A DNA stretch of 64,000 bases, taken from contig NC_015738.1 of the NCBI RefSeq assembly GCF_000270285.1, positions 744,001 to 808,000 of the forward strand, given 5' to 3'. The DNA comes from Eggerthella sp. YY7918 (GTDB lineage: Bacteria; Actinomycetota; Coriobacteriia; Coriobacteriales; Eggerthellaceae). Below the pieces are notes generated by a model. The model was not told the origin of the DNA and ran no database searches. It was given only the letters and a program-made list of their open reading frames with translations. This document shows positions 17,830 to 26,355 of this stretch, in pieces (position 1 is the stretch's first letter; the number at the start of each line of letters is the position of its first letter). Made by a program: the position numbers and the translations under genes.

Positions 17830-17866
17830 GCTATGAGATCGCAGGCTTTGTCTGCGGTTTCATAGC
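17830..17866 (+). promoter_or_regulatory. Long hairpin in the leader of the antiterminator gene
   Basis: GCTATGA (17830-17836) pairs with TCATAGC (17860-17866) and CGCAG (17840-17844) with CTGCG (17852-17856), with small symmetric internal loops. A second short stem, GCCGC/GCGGC, follows at 17880-17893. It lies between the phosphatase and the LoaP-like gene, where an RNA target for antitermination would be expected; that role is an inference. Confidence 0.45.
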
Positions 17867-18036
17867 AGGAAACTGCGTCGCCGCATAAGCGGCACACCGC
17901 TTTCGGCGGCTGACTTTCGGGGCGGTTGTCGAGTGCGTACATATCTTGGGGAAAGCGGGATCGTCGCTGAGAGCGCGTTTCGGATCAGCCAAGAGGATAC
18001 ATATCGTTGTTGCATTGATTGCTTTGCCCAAAGGCT

Positions 18037-18063
18037 AAGGCGAAGCTTTGCCTTTTTGTCTTT
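18037..18063 (+). terminator. Intrinsic terminator just upstream of the LoaP-like gene
   Basis: AAGGC (18037-18041) pairs with GCCTT (18050-18054), enclosing AAG/CTT, and is followed by a T-rich run TTTGTCTTT. It stands only 19 bases before the start codon of the LoaP-like antiterminator, so it should end transcripts from the upstream operon unless bypassed. Confidence 0.6.
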
Positions 18064-18081
18064 GATCAAGGGGGTGATGCA

Positions 18082-18594
18082 ATGTGGTATGTCGTGCAAA
18101 CGATCGGAGGTCAGGAAAAGCACGTACTTGACCTGGTGCAAAAGTTTGTCGATGACGAGCTTATCCAAGAGTCCTTTATCCCGCGCTATGAGGTTATGAA
18201 GCGTATTCGCGGTACATGGCAAAAGCGTGCGGAAGTGCTTTTGCCTGGCTATATTTTCGTGGTGACTGATGTTCCCGAGCAGGTGCAGCAGGCTCTGCGA
18301 AGCGTTCCTAAATTCACGCGGTTGCTTGGCAACAACGATATGTTTACTCCTCTCGCTGATCAGGAAGTTGCTTTCATTAACGCCTTTATGAAGCCCAACA
18401 AGCGCGTTGTTGAGTTTTCAAGTGGTGTGATAGAAGGCGATGAAATCGTGATCCTCAATGGCCCGCTCATGAACCAGACGGGCCTCATCAAGAAGATCGA
18501 CCGCCACAAACGCTTGGCGTATCTGGAGATCGAAATTCTTGGCCGTACAAAAACCGTTAAAGTCGGATTGGAAATTGTTCAAAAACGACCCTGA
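18082..18594 (+). CDS. NusG-like specialised transcription antiterminator (LoaP/RfaH/UpxY type)
   Basis: A 170-residue NusG paralogue: N-terminal NGN domain (MWYVVQTIGGQEKHVLDLVQ ... LLPGYIFV), then a KOW domain (VIEGDEIVILNGPLMNQTGL, LAYLEIEILGRTKTVKVGLE). The MWYVVQT opening and location ahead of a polysaccharide cluster are typical of LoaP and UpxY, which bind RNA polymerase and let it read through terminators of long operons. It is followed without a gap by about 18 kb of same-strand sugar genes, presumably its target. The ATG at 18082 is preceded by AAGGGGGTGA; an earlier in-frame ATG at 18019 lies before the terminator and is rejected. Confidence 0.9.
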   Translation: MWYVVQTIGGQEKHVLDLVQKFVDDELIQESFIPRYEVMKRIRGTWQKRAEVLLPGYIFVVTDVPEQVQQALRSVPKFTRLLGNNDMFTPLADQEVAFINAFMKPNKRVVEFSSGVIEGDEIVILNGPLMNQTGLIKKIDRHKRLAYLEIEILGRTKTVKVGLEIVQKRP

Positions 18595-18634
18595 TAATGG
18601 AATAGATTTTGAGCCGGGCGGGGGAGCAGCTCTC

Positions 18635-19408
18635 TTGGAAGACTTTGCACCCGTGGCCGACGATGTAGTCGCAGAGGGTATTGCCGAAGAAGAGGTTTTC
18701 CCTCCTCGTCGAGTTCGACTTACGCGTGATGCCGTGATGGCAGAACGTTTGCATCCCGGAATTGAGGTACGCCCTCCGCTTACACGCATTCCGAGCAAGT
18801 ACTATGCTCATGCAAAGCGAGCAATGGATATCATATGCGCCTCGTTGGCGATCATTGTTCTTTTACCGCTTCTTCTTGCGTGTGCTGTTGCTGTTAAGGC
18901 TACGAGTCCGGGGCCAGTATTCTTTAGGCAGGAGCGTTGGGGTCGCAGCAAGTCGCATTTTCAATGTTGGAAGTTTCGTACGATGGTGGTAGAAACGCCT
19001 CCCAATTTACCTGCACAATCCTTCGGTGACAAAGCGCGCTACATGACGCCAGTCGGTGATTTTCTAAGACGGTGGTCGCTTGACGAGCTTCCGCAACTGC
19101 TCAATATCTTACGAGGCGATATGTCTGTAATTGGTCCGCGCCCTGTCATTATCCGAGAAAAGCGCCTGATCGATTTGCGCGAACCCCTCAACGCTAATGG
19201 CGTTCGCCCTGGTCTCACAGGATGGGCTCAAATTAACGGTCGCAATCTGGTCAACGACGAAGAAAAGGCCTTCCTCGACGGCGAGTACGTAGCCAATATG
19301 TCTCTCGCTTTCGATGCGCAAATATTTTTTAAAACCATTCTTGTAGTCCTTAGCCGCCGCGGTGTGGATAGGAAAGCGAAAAGAGACGACGACGAGGTGC
19401 CCTTTTAA
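18635..19408 (+). CDS. Initiating sugar-phosphate transferase (WcaJ/RfbP-type)
   Basis: A bacterial sugar transferase that places the first sugar phosphate on undecaprenyl phosphate at the inner membrane face. The conserved core is complete: AKRAMDIICASLAIIVLLPLL (membrane re-entrant helix), SPGPVFFRQERWGR, CWKFRTM, RRWSLDELPQLLNILRGDMS, VIGPRP and RPGLTGWAQINGR. The start is uncertain. TTG at 18635 is chosen for its GGGGGAG site 8 bases upstream; TTG at 18539 would overlap the previous gene by 56 bases, and ATG at 18737 would still contain the whole domain. The stop overlaps the next start (TAATG). The first sugar cannot be named from the sequence. Confidence 0.88.
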   Translation: MEDFAPVADDVVAEGIAEEEVFPPRRVRLTRDAVMAERLHPGIEVRPPLTRIPSKYYAHAKRAMDIICASLAIIVLLPLLLACAVAVKATSPGPVFFRQERWGRSKSHFQCWKFRTMVVETPPNLPAQSFGDKARYMTPVGDFLRRWSLDELPQLLNILRGDMSVIGPRPVIIREKRLIDLREPLNANGVRPGLTGWAQINGRNLVNDEEKAFLDGEYVANMSLAFDAQIFFKTILVVLSRRGVDRKAKRDDDEVPF

Positions 19409-20658
19409 TGCGCATTCTTGTTATTTGCGAGCATTACTATCCTTCCACTGATGCCTGCGCAAAAAGGATGACAACCCTTGTCGATTGCCTCCGTAAAAAG
19501 GGACATGATGTCTGTGTTCTAGCCTCGGAGACGAGCTTGGCGGAATCTCCGGATTATCGCAAGCCCGACTACGTGACCTTCTATTCGGCATACGCTATGA
19601 AGGAAAAGACAGTCATAAAGCGCTTTCTCAACAACTGGACGGAAATGCAAAACTCAAGCAAGGAAGCCCGACGTCTTGAAAAATTCGATGTTGTTATATG
19701 CACATCGCCGCCATTGATGTTGGTTTTGAGTGCAATGCGTGCAGCCAAAGCATCTGGTGCTGCCATTGTTTTTGATGTAAGAGATGTTTGGCCTGATGTT
19801 GCCTATGAAATGGGCAGTTTCACGAAAGACAGCATTTACGGAAAGATTTTTGCCCGTATCTCGAAGAAGGCGTACGATAGAGCTGACCTTATTACTACTG
19901 TAACACCTGGAAAAGTTAGCAAGATTAAATCGAAACTTTCGGATTCTGATGCGCGTAAAGTTGCGCTTGTCTCAAACGGACTGGATATTTCGTTTTTGGA
20001 GCAGGAAGAGCAAGCGGATCTTATCAGTAAGTACCGACTCGATGAGGATCCTCCCTGTGTCTATATTGGGAATATAGGGATGGCCCAGGGGCTTTCGTCT
20101 CTACTCACTATCGCCGAGAGAGTGGAGTCAAGTCGGTTCCTCCTATTTGGGAACGGAGCCGAAAAAGAAATTATTGCCACAGAGGTGGAGAAGCGAGGTC
20201 TGAGCAACGTTACAGTTTGTGGCAGGATCAGTCCTCAAGGTGCCTATACCATTCTTCGCCATGCTGCTTGCGCTTATGTACCCCTGAAAAACTCAAGTAT
20301 GAAAGACAGTATCCCTACAAAGCTCTACGAAGCTCTCGGATGCGGATGCCCCGTTCTTCTGGCTGCACAGGGCGACTCAGTTGATGTTCTTAGTGAGACA
20401 AAGTTGGGAGCAGTGGCTTCTCCGGAAAATAAAAAAGAGCTTTTCGATGCCTTCGAATGGGTAATTAAAAAAGAATGGACCTCGAAAGAGCGAGAAAAAG
20501 CCGCCTTGACGATCCAGAAAAAATATTCAAGGCAAGCTGCTGCCGAAACCTTCGAAGCCCTCCTAGTAGAGAGGTTCGAAGGTAGGTTCTTTGAGCTTAA
20601 GACCGAGGCTAGCCCTTGTTGCGTATATAGCAAGAATAGAATGGAGAGAGATGATTAA
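19408..20658 (+). CDS. Glycosyltransferase family 4 (WbuB-like)
   Basis: A 416-residue GT-B glycosyltransferase. The N-terminal half shows VICEHYYPSTDACAKRMTTL, a WbuB-like opening, then FDVRDVWPD. The C-terminal nucleotide-sugar domain has YIGNIGMAQGLSSLLTIAE, LFGNGAEKEII and PTKLYEALGCGCPVL, with the acidic/Gly motif of GT4 retaining enzymes. Related proteins transfer GlcNAc or acetamido sugars in O-antigen synthesis. It starts on the A of the preceding stop and overlaps wecC by 8 bases, so the genes are translationally coupled. The last ~30 residues look non-conserved. Donor and acceptor unknown. Confidence 0.88.
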   Translation: MRILVICEHYYPSTDACAKRMTTLVDCLRKKGHDVCVLASETSLAESPDYRKPDYVTFYSAYAMKEKTVIKRFLNNWTEMQNSSKEARRLEKFDVVICTSPPLMLVLSAMRAAKASGAAIVFDVRDVWPDVAYEMGSFTKDSIYGKIFARISKKAYDRADLITTVTPGKVSKIKSKLSDSDARKVALVSNGLDISFLEQEEQADLISKYRLDEDPPCVYIGNIGMAQGLSSLLTIAERVESSRFLLFGNGAEKEIIATEVEKRGLSNVTVCGRISPQGAYTILRHAACAYVPLKNSSMKDSIPTKLYEALGCGCPVLLAAQGDSVDVLSETKLGAVASPENKKELFDAFEWVIKKEWTSKEREKAALTIQKKYSRQAAAETFEALLVERFEGRFFELKTEASPCCVYSKNRMERDD

Positions 20659-21877
20659 TATAATAGGCCTAGGCTATATCGGTCTTCCTACAGCGCTCAT
20701 GTTTGCAAGTCACGGAGTAGATGTTGTTGGTACGGACTACAACAAAAACCTCGTAGCGACCCTTAACGCAGGCCACACTACTTTTAAAGAAGATGGAATC
20801 GATGAGCTTTTCGCTCAAGCAGTTGAGGCGGGAGTGAAGTTTTCGACTGAATACCAATCTTGTGGCACCTATATCATCTCCGTCCCAACTCCTTATGACA
20901 AAGCCTCGAAGAAAATCGATCCCTCTTATGTGGTTTCAGCTGTGGAAACTGTCTTGGATGTCGCTTCGAAAGAAGCGACCATTGTTATAGAGTCAACCGT
21001 ATCACCCGGTACTATAGATCGTTTTGTTCGTCCAGCCATTGAAAAACGTGGCCTGATTATTGGGGTCGATGTAAATCTGGTACATGCTCCCGAACGAATC
21101 ATTCCCGGCAACATGGTTCACGAGCTCACGAACAACAACCGCACGATCGGGGCGGACGACCCTCGGGTTGGCGAGCGGGTCAGGGAGCTGTACTCGTCCT
21201 TCTGCAAAGGGGAGATCGCGATCACCGACATCCGCACAGCGGAGATGACGAAGGTGGTCGAGAACACGTTTCGCGACATCAACATCGCTTTCGCGAACGA
21301 GCTCGCCAAGATATGCCGTTCGGACGGCATGGACGTCCATGAGATCATCCGTATCGCTAACAAGCATCCCCGCGTGAACATCCTGCAGCCCGGACCCGGG
21401 GTGGGGGGCCACTGCATCAGCGTCGACCCCTGGTTCCTCGTCGGGGACTACCCCGAGCTTGCGAGGCTTATTCGCAACGCGCGCGAGACAAACGACTCCA
21501 TGCCCGACTTCGTGCTTGAGAGGGCGAGTGAAATCATGGGGGCCAACGGCATAACAGACCCCTCCGAGGTCGGCATCTACGGCCTCACCTACAAGGAGGA
21601 TGTCGACGACGTGCGCGAATCGCCCACCCTGCAGATGATCGAGAGCATGGCCCGCCATCTGTCCGGCAGCGCCTGCAAGGTCTACGATCCGTGGGTCAAG
21701 GACGATATCGTGCCAAACCAGGTCCATTCCCTGGGCGAATTCCTCGAAGGCCTCCGCATGGTCATAGTTATGGTGGGCCATTCCGAGCTGAGGCAGAACC
21801 CGTCCCTGTTCGACGGGCTCGTCATCCTCGATACGCGCAATATCTGCGGCCAAGGGGATCTTGTCCATAAGCTATGA
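20651..21877 (+). CDS. wecC: UDP-N-acetyl-D-mannosamine dehydrogenase
   Basis: A 408-residue UDP-sugar dehydrogenase that oxidises UDP-ManNAc to UDP-ManNAcA with two NAD+. Visible are the Rossmann motif GLGYIGLPTALMFASHGVDV, ESTVSPGTID, the HAPERIIPGNMVHEL segment typical of WecC, and the catalytic Cys in GPGVGGHCISVDPWFLV. Immediately downstream is the epimerase that makes its substrate, supporting the assignment. Composition changes abruptly inside the gene near 21,110: the first third is AT-rich, the remainder very GC-rich (one 60-base line is about 70% GC), although the protein stays intact. ATG at 20651 has a GGAGAGAG site. Confidence 0.92.
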   Translation: MINIIGLGYIGLPTALMFASHGVDVVGTDYNKNLVATLNAGHTTFKEDGIDELFAQAVEAGVKFSTEYQSCGTYIISVPTPYDKASKKIDPSYVVSAVETVLDVASKEATIVIESTVSPGTIDRFVRPAIEKRGLIIGVDVNLVHAPERIIPGNMVHELTNNNRTIGADDPRVGERVRELYSSFCKGEIAITDIRTAEMTKVVENTFRDINIAFANELAKICRSDGMDVHEIIRIANKHPRVNILQPGPGVGGHCISVDPWFLVGDYPELARLIRNARETNDSMPDFVLERASEIMGANGITDPSEVGIYGLTYKEDVDDVRESPTLQMIESMARHLSGSACKVYDPWVKDDIVPNQVHSLGEFLEGLRMVIVMVGHSELRQNPSLFDGLVILDTRNICGQGDLVHKL

Positions 21878-23001
21878 GAGGGAACGCTACGCACTCCCAC
21901 AAGAAGAAGGTCATGCTTGTCTTCGGCACGCGTCCGGAGGCAATCAAGATGTGCCCCCTTGTCAACGAGCTCAAGGGCAGACCCGACGTATTCGAGACCG
22001 TCGTGTGTGTCACCGGGCAGCATCGCGAGATGCTCGACCAGGTGCTGCAGGCGTTCTCGGTCGTTCCCGACCACGACCTTGCCATCATGAAGCCCGGGCA
22101 GACTCTGTTCGATGTGACGTGCGACGTGCTCCTCGACATCAAGGCGGTGCTCGAAGAAGAGCGGCCCGAGGTGGTGCTCGTCCACGGGGATACGACGACC
22201 TCGTTCGCGGCGGCGCTCGCGTGCTTCTACCTGCACATACCCGTCGGGCACGTCGAGGCGGGGCTAAGGACCCGCAACATGCTGTCGCCCTGGCCTGAGG
22301 AGTTCAACCGCCAGGTGGTCGATATCCTGGCCGAGCACTACTTCGCCCCAACCGATCAGTCGAGGCGGAATCTGCTCGACGAGGGAAAGCCCGCCGAGAA
22401 GATACTCGTAACGGGGAATACCGGCATCGATGCGCTCCGGACAACGGTTCGCAGCGGCTACCGCAACAAGCACCTCGACTGGGCCGCAGGCTCTCGCCTC
22501 ATTCTCGTTACGGCCCATCGGCGCGAGAACTTGGGCGATCCCATGCACCGGATGTTCAGAGCCATACGGAGGGTGATGGAGGAGCACCCCGACGTCAAGG
22601 CCGTCTACCCGGTGCATATGAACCCCCAGGTACGGGACGCGGCCCATGCCGAGTTGGACGGGTTTGACCGGCTGCGTATCATTGAGCCGCTCGAGGTGGT
22701 AGACTTTCACAACTTCATGGCGGCAAGCCACCTCATCCTCACCGATTCGGGCGGCATACAAGAAGAGGCGCCCGCCCTTGGCAAGCCGGTGCTGGTCATG
22801 CGGGATACGACTGAGCGTCCCGAGGGGGTTGCGGCGGGAACGCTCAAGCTGGTAGGCACTGGCGAGAGTGCGATCTACGAGGCCTTTACTGAACTCCTAG
22901 ACAGCGAGGCTGCCTATGCGTCCATGTCGCGTGCGTCTAACCCGTACGGCGACGGGCATGCCAGCGAGCGCATCGCCGATGCCTTGGAAGGCGAGGTATA
23001 G
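21874..23001 (+). CDS. wecB: UDP-N-acetylglucosamine 2-epimerase (non-hydrolysing)
   Basis: A 375-residue epimerase converting UDP-GlcNAc to UDP-ManNAc. The family signature is clear: VFGTRPEAIKMCPLV, TGQHREMLDQ, VHGDTTTSFAAALA, VGHVEAGLRTRN, EFNRQVVD, VTAHRRENLG and LTDSGGIQEEAPALGKPVLV, including the Asp, Glu and His residues of the active site. It overlaps wecC by four bases, and together they supply UDP-ManNAcA. The whole gene belongs to the GC-rich cassette, so its codon use differs from the genes at about 19.4-21 kb and 24.3-30.6 kb. Confidence 0.95.
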   Translation: MRGNATHSHKKKVMLVFGTRPEAIKMCPLVNELKGRPDVFETVVCVTGQHREMLDQVLQAFSVVPDHDLAIMKPGQTLFDVTCDVLLDIKAVLEEERPEVVLVHGDTTTSFAAALACFYLHIPVGHVEAGLRTRNMLSPWPEEFNRQVVDILAEHYFAPTDQSRRNLLDEGKPAEKILVTGNTGIDALRTTVRSGYRNKHLDWAAGSRLILVTAHRRENLGDPMHRMFRAIRRVMEEHPDVKAVYPVHMNPQVRDAAHAELDGFDRLRIIEPLEVVDFHNFMAASHLILTDSGGIQEEAPALGKPVLVMRDTTERPEGVAAGTLKLVGTGESAIYEAFTELLDSEAAYASMSRASNPYGDGHASERIADALEGEV

Positions 23002-23003
23002 GC

Positions 23004-24647
23004 GTGGGTGTTCTCAACGCAGTAAGACTTCGCGTGAGTACCGCGCTGCATCTCAAGCCTAGCCAGATCGCCTATCGGGTATGGCGTAGACTCGGGGGGA
23101 AGACCCCGCTCAAGGTCGGCTACGCCCCCCGTGTCATTGCGAAACGCGCCGACATCTCCCGCATTCCCGTGCTCCCCGAGCTCGACTACGACCCGGTCTT
23201 CCTTGCCCGCTTCGACTGCGATGCGATCTTGGGCGGCGAGATGAGGCTGCTCCACCATGCCGAGCGCATCGATTGGGGTACCTGCTGGCGCGAGCCCCTG
23301 GCGACCCCCCTCTGGCGGTTCAACCTGCACTACTGCGAGTACCTGCTGCCGTTGGCGAAGCGCTATGCGGACACCCGCGACATGCGTTACCTGGATGCGG
23401 CCAAGGCTATCGTCCTTTCCTGGATCGGGGGCAACCCGGAAGGCGGGGGCGGGGACGGATGGAGCTCCTACACCATCGCCATGCGCACTGTGAACTGGCT
23501 CGCCTTCTACGGCGAGCTGCGCGACGAGCTTGCAGCCGATGGTGCGTTCACCCGCTCCTTCAACGACTCGCTTGCTGCACAGTACCGGCATCTGGCGACC
23601 CATTTGGAGAAGGACTTGCTGGCTAACCACTACCTTGAAGACCTCAAGGCTCTGGTGCTCGGCGCGCTCTTCTTCGGGGACGAAGAGACGCTCTCCCTGG
23701 CCCTTCCCCTCCTTGAGGGCGAAGTGGAGGAACAGATCCTCGCCGATGGGATGCACTTTGAGCTCAGCCCAATGTATCACAAGATAGTTCTGGAAGACTT
23801 GCTGCGGGTCGCCGTCGCGCTCAGGGCAAACGGACGCCCCACGGTTGCAATCGAGGAGCGTTTGCAGCTCATGTGCGATTGTCTCTACTCGATGGAGCGC
23901 AACGCGAACCGCACGCCGCTGTTCAATGATTCTGGCGACAACGTGGCGAAACACAAAGACGCGCTTTTGGCCTGCGCGCGCAGGTGTTTCGGGGTCGAAC
24001 CGCGCTACCGGGAGGACTTTCCCGATGCGGGCTACTACCTTATGGAGCGCACGTGCGCAGGGAGGACCGTCAAGGTCATTTTTGATGCCGGCCAGCCCGG
24101 TCCCAGGTACGCCATGGGCCACGCCCACTGCGATGCGCTCTCGTTCGAGTGCTTCGTAGACGGGGAGCCCTGGATTGTCAATTGCGGCACCTACGCCTAC
24201 CAAGACGAATTGCGGCTTGCGTTCAAGTCCACGAGATCGCACAGCACCGTTATGACTGACGGCCAGGAACATTCGGAATGTTGGGCACCATTCAGAGTAG
24301 CGCGCTTCGGAAGACCACTAGAGACTTGCCATGAATCAGAAACCTTTATTATAAATGCCAAATTTGTCAATTATCGCAAAACGACTATTAACAGAATTAT
24401 CGCGCTTAAATCTGACAAAATCTGCGTTCATGATCGAATTTCGCAAGGAGCTTTAGTCAGTACGTTCATTTACTCCCAAAAACCCCCTTTCTTAACAGAG
24501 GGGAAAATTGAAATAGTTAATTATTCTCCTGATTTCGGAAGCATATTACCGGCTTGGCAGGCAAAGAACAGATTTGTCAAAGGAGACGGTTTTGTTGAGA
24601 TACCACTTTATGAGACATTTCCATTGGTGGCAAAAAGAAGGAGCTAG
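23004..24647 (+). CDS. Heparinase II/III-like polysaccharide lyase or modifying protein
   Basis: A 547-residue protein with an alpha-toroid N-terminal region (HYCEYLLPLAKRYADTRD, WSSYTIAMRTVNWLAF, LAANHYLEDLKAL-like segment, FELSPMYHKIVLEDLL) and a heparinase II/III C-terminal beta domain (MGHAHCDALSFECFVDGEPWIVNCGTYAY). Such proteins occur in many capsule and O-antigen loci and may cleave or edit uronic-acid polymers, which fits a ManNAcA-containing polysaccharide. There is no signal peptide. Start is GTG at 23004, two bases after the wecB stop. From about 24,290 the DNA turns abruptly from GC-rich to AT-rich (one 60-base line about 30% GC), so the C-terminal quarter may come from a different allele. 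Confidence 0.82.
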   Translation: MGVLNAVRLRVSTALHLKPSQIAYRVWRRLGGKTPLKVGYAPRVIAKRADISRIPVLPELDYDPVFLARFDCDAILGGEMRLLHHAERIDWGTCWREPLATPLWRFNLHYCEYLLPLAKRYADTRDMRYLDAAKAIVLSWIGGNPEGGGGDGWSSYTIAMRTVNWLAFYGELRDELAADGAFTRSFNDSLAAQYRHLATHLEKDLLANHYLEDLKALVLGALFFGDEETLSLALPLLEGEVEEQILADGMHFELSPMYHKIVLEDLLRVAVALRANGRPTVAIEERLQLMCDCLYSMERNANRTPLFNDSGDNVAKHKDALLACARRCFGVEPRYREDFPDAGYYLMERTCAGRTVKVIFDAGQPGPRYAMGHAHCDALSFECFVDGEPWIVNCGTYAYQDELRLAFKSTRSHSTVMTDGQEHSECWAPFRVARFGRPLETCHESETFIINAKFVNYRKTTINRIIALKSDKICVHDRISQGALVSTFIYSQKPPFLTEGKIEIVNYSPDFGSILPAWQAKNRFVKGDGFVEIPLYETFPLVAKRRS

Positions 24648-24722
24648 TCCTATGCAACTTAAAAAGGCAGCAGCATTATCTAGGAAGATGATCCAAGCGA
24701 AGACTATAGAAAAGATGCAAAC

Positions 24723-25181
24723 ATGTTAAATTGCATGTCTTTTTATAGAGCCGGGCATGCGTGCTACATAAAGCACATTCCTATACTTCCTGCATTGTTA
24801 AAATACGTGGGATTTTTGGTATTCAACTCGGTTATTCCACCAACGGCCGAAATTGGGAAGCAGTCAAAGTGCGCTTATGGGGGAATAGGCTGCGTAATTC
24901 ATGCAAGAGCAGTTATTGGAGAAAGAGTGGTCATCGGTCAGAATACAACGATTGGGCGTTCTCTTGATCCTGAAGATTTTCCAACAATTGGAGATGATGT
25001 TTATATTTCAGCGGGAGCTCGCATTATAGGCAATATCTCTGTTGGTAACAACGTTATTGTTGGCGCAAATGCCGTGGTCAATAAATCAGTTCCAGATAAT
25101 TCGATCGTTGCGGGTGTTCCAGCGAAAGTGATAAGGACCGTAGATAAAAGCATATGGGATTTACTAAAAAACATGTATTAG
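24723..25181 (+). CDS. Hexapeptide-repeat acyltransferase (serine acetyltransferase-like)
   Basis: A 152-residue left-handed beta-helix transferase: AYGGIGCVIHARAVIGERVVIGQNTTIG, then YISAGARIIGNISVGNNVIVGANAVV and the VAGVPAKVI end typical of sugar or serine O-acetyltransferases. In this context it probably acetylates a sugar of the repeat unit. It is 15-25 residues shorter than relatives at the N-terminus. An out-of-frame ATG at 24652 opens a 24-codon peptide (MQLKKAAALSRKMIQ...) ending just before this start; a frameshift of a longer original gene is possible. No clear ribosome site precedes 24723. Confidence 0.8.
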   Translation: MLNCMSFYRAGHACYIKHIPILPALLKYVGFLVFNSVIPPTAEIGKQSKCAYGGIGCVIHARAVIGERVVIGQNTTIGRSLDPEDFPTIGDDVYISAGARIIGNISVGNNVIVGANAVVNKSVPDNSIVAGVPAKVIRTVDKSIWDLLKNMY

Positions 25182-25191
25182 GTGAAATGCT

Positions 25192-26355
25192 ATGAAATCA
25201 GTGCTACTTATTAATCATGCCCCAAATCCTCGCATGCAAAAACGAGCCAAGGTTTTGCATGAGTTAGGTGAAGTGCACCTTGTTTGCTTGAAGCGCGTTG
25301 ACATGGATATCTGGGATATTGATTCAATGTTTTATGACTCAAACACGGTCATCGAGGCTAGTGTTCCATCTTCGGAGGATGTTTTAAAAAGGTTGATTGC
25401 GACAGGGCCCTTTTTTAAAAAAGCTCTTCACGCTATCAGGACTATTTGCCCGGATATTATTTATACGGAGAATCTGGACTGCCTTTGCGTGGCGAGGTTA
25501 GCTAGAAATTGCTCCCGAAAACCCAAAATTCTTTATGAGGTTGCAGATATTCGCGAAGTACTACTTGTAAAAAATAGTCATTTAATAGGAAAGCTAAAAC
25601 AATCACTGATAAAGACGGTAGAGCGGAAAGTTATCTCTATCGTTGATTGCTTAGTGGTAACCTCGGAACGTTTCTATACAGACTATTATGAGTCGATTAT
25701 GCCTAATGTAAAAGTAATTTTTGCGCCAAACGCCCCTTCGTTACAGCAGTTCGAATCGTATAAGGAGGCGAAGCACAAGGATTTCGTTGTGGGTTATATT
25801 GGAGCGATCAAGTATTTAGATCAATTGAAACTGCTAATTGATTCCGCTGATAGTGCCGGTGTATCGGTAATGATTGCCGGAGCAGGAATTTCTGATAGTT
25901 CAACAGAAGAAATCGCTGAATACGCAAAGCATAAGAATGTCAAAGTTTTAGGAAAATATGATTACTCCAAAGACATAATCGAGCTCTATGAATCGGTAGA
26001 TTGCGTATATGCGGTATACGATGCCGATAATCCAAATGTAAGAATTGCTCTACCGAACAAGCTGTATGAAGCTATTCTTTGCAGCAAGCCCATCATTGTT
26101 GCTAGAGGAACATATCTTTCTGAACTTGTGGAAAAATGGGGTATTGGAGTTAGCGTCTCTCACTCTTCCGCTAATGAGTTGCGGGATGTTTTCATCGAAT
26201 TAAAAGCTGACTTTGAAGGTTCGCGAAAAAGACAGGATGATTTCAAAAGAGCCTGTATGGCTTTAAAAGAACAGGCAAGTTGGCTCGATTGGGAAGACGA
26301 TCTTATCAAATTTTGCCTTAGCACAACGAATGAGTCGTTCATTGAAAGCAATTGA
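25192..26355 (+). CDS. Glycosyltransferase family 4-like protein
   Basis: A 387-residue GT-B protein. The N-terminus is MKSVLLINHAPNPRMQKRAKVL; the second half contains VVGYIGAIKYLDQLKLLIDSA, MIAGAGISD and RIALPNKLYEAILCSKPIIV, the GT4-type donor-site Asn-Lys-(L)-YE motif. AGGTGAAATGCT precedes the ATG, 10 bases after the acetyltransferase stop. It is AT-rich like its neighbours to 30.6 kb. It overlaps the next gene by 26 bases. It adds one sugar of the repeat unit; which one is unknown. Confidence 0.82.
   Translation: MKSVLLINHAPNPRMQKRAKVLHELGEVHLVCLKRVDMDIWDIDSMFYDSNTVIEASVPSSEDVLKRLIATGPFFKKALHAIRTICPDIIYTENLDCLCVARLARNCSRKPKILYEVADIREVLLVKNSHLIGKLKQSLIKTVERKVISIVDCLVVTSERFYTDYYESIMPNVKVIFAPNAPSLQQFESYKEAKHKDFVVGYIGAIKYLDQLKLLIDSADSAGVSVMIAGAGISDSSTEEIAEYAKHKNVKVLGKYDYSKDIIELYESVDCVYAVYDADNPNVRIALPNKLYEAILCSKPIIVARGTYLSELVEKWGIGVSVSHSSANELRDVFIELKADFEGSRKRQDDFKRACMALKEQASWLDWEDDLIKFCLSTTNESFIESN

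Noticed and set aside
21002-21868. Minus-strand frames opposite wecC and wecB
   Set aside because: Shadows of GC-rich coding sequence in the recombined cassette; no family motifs.
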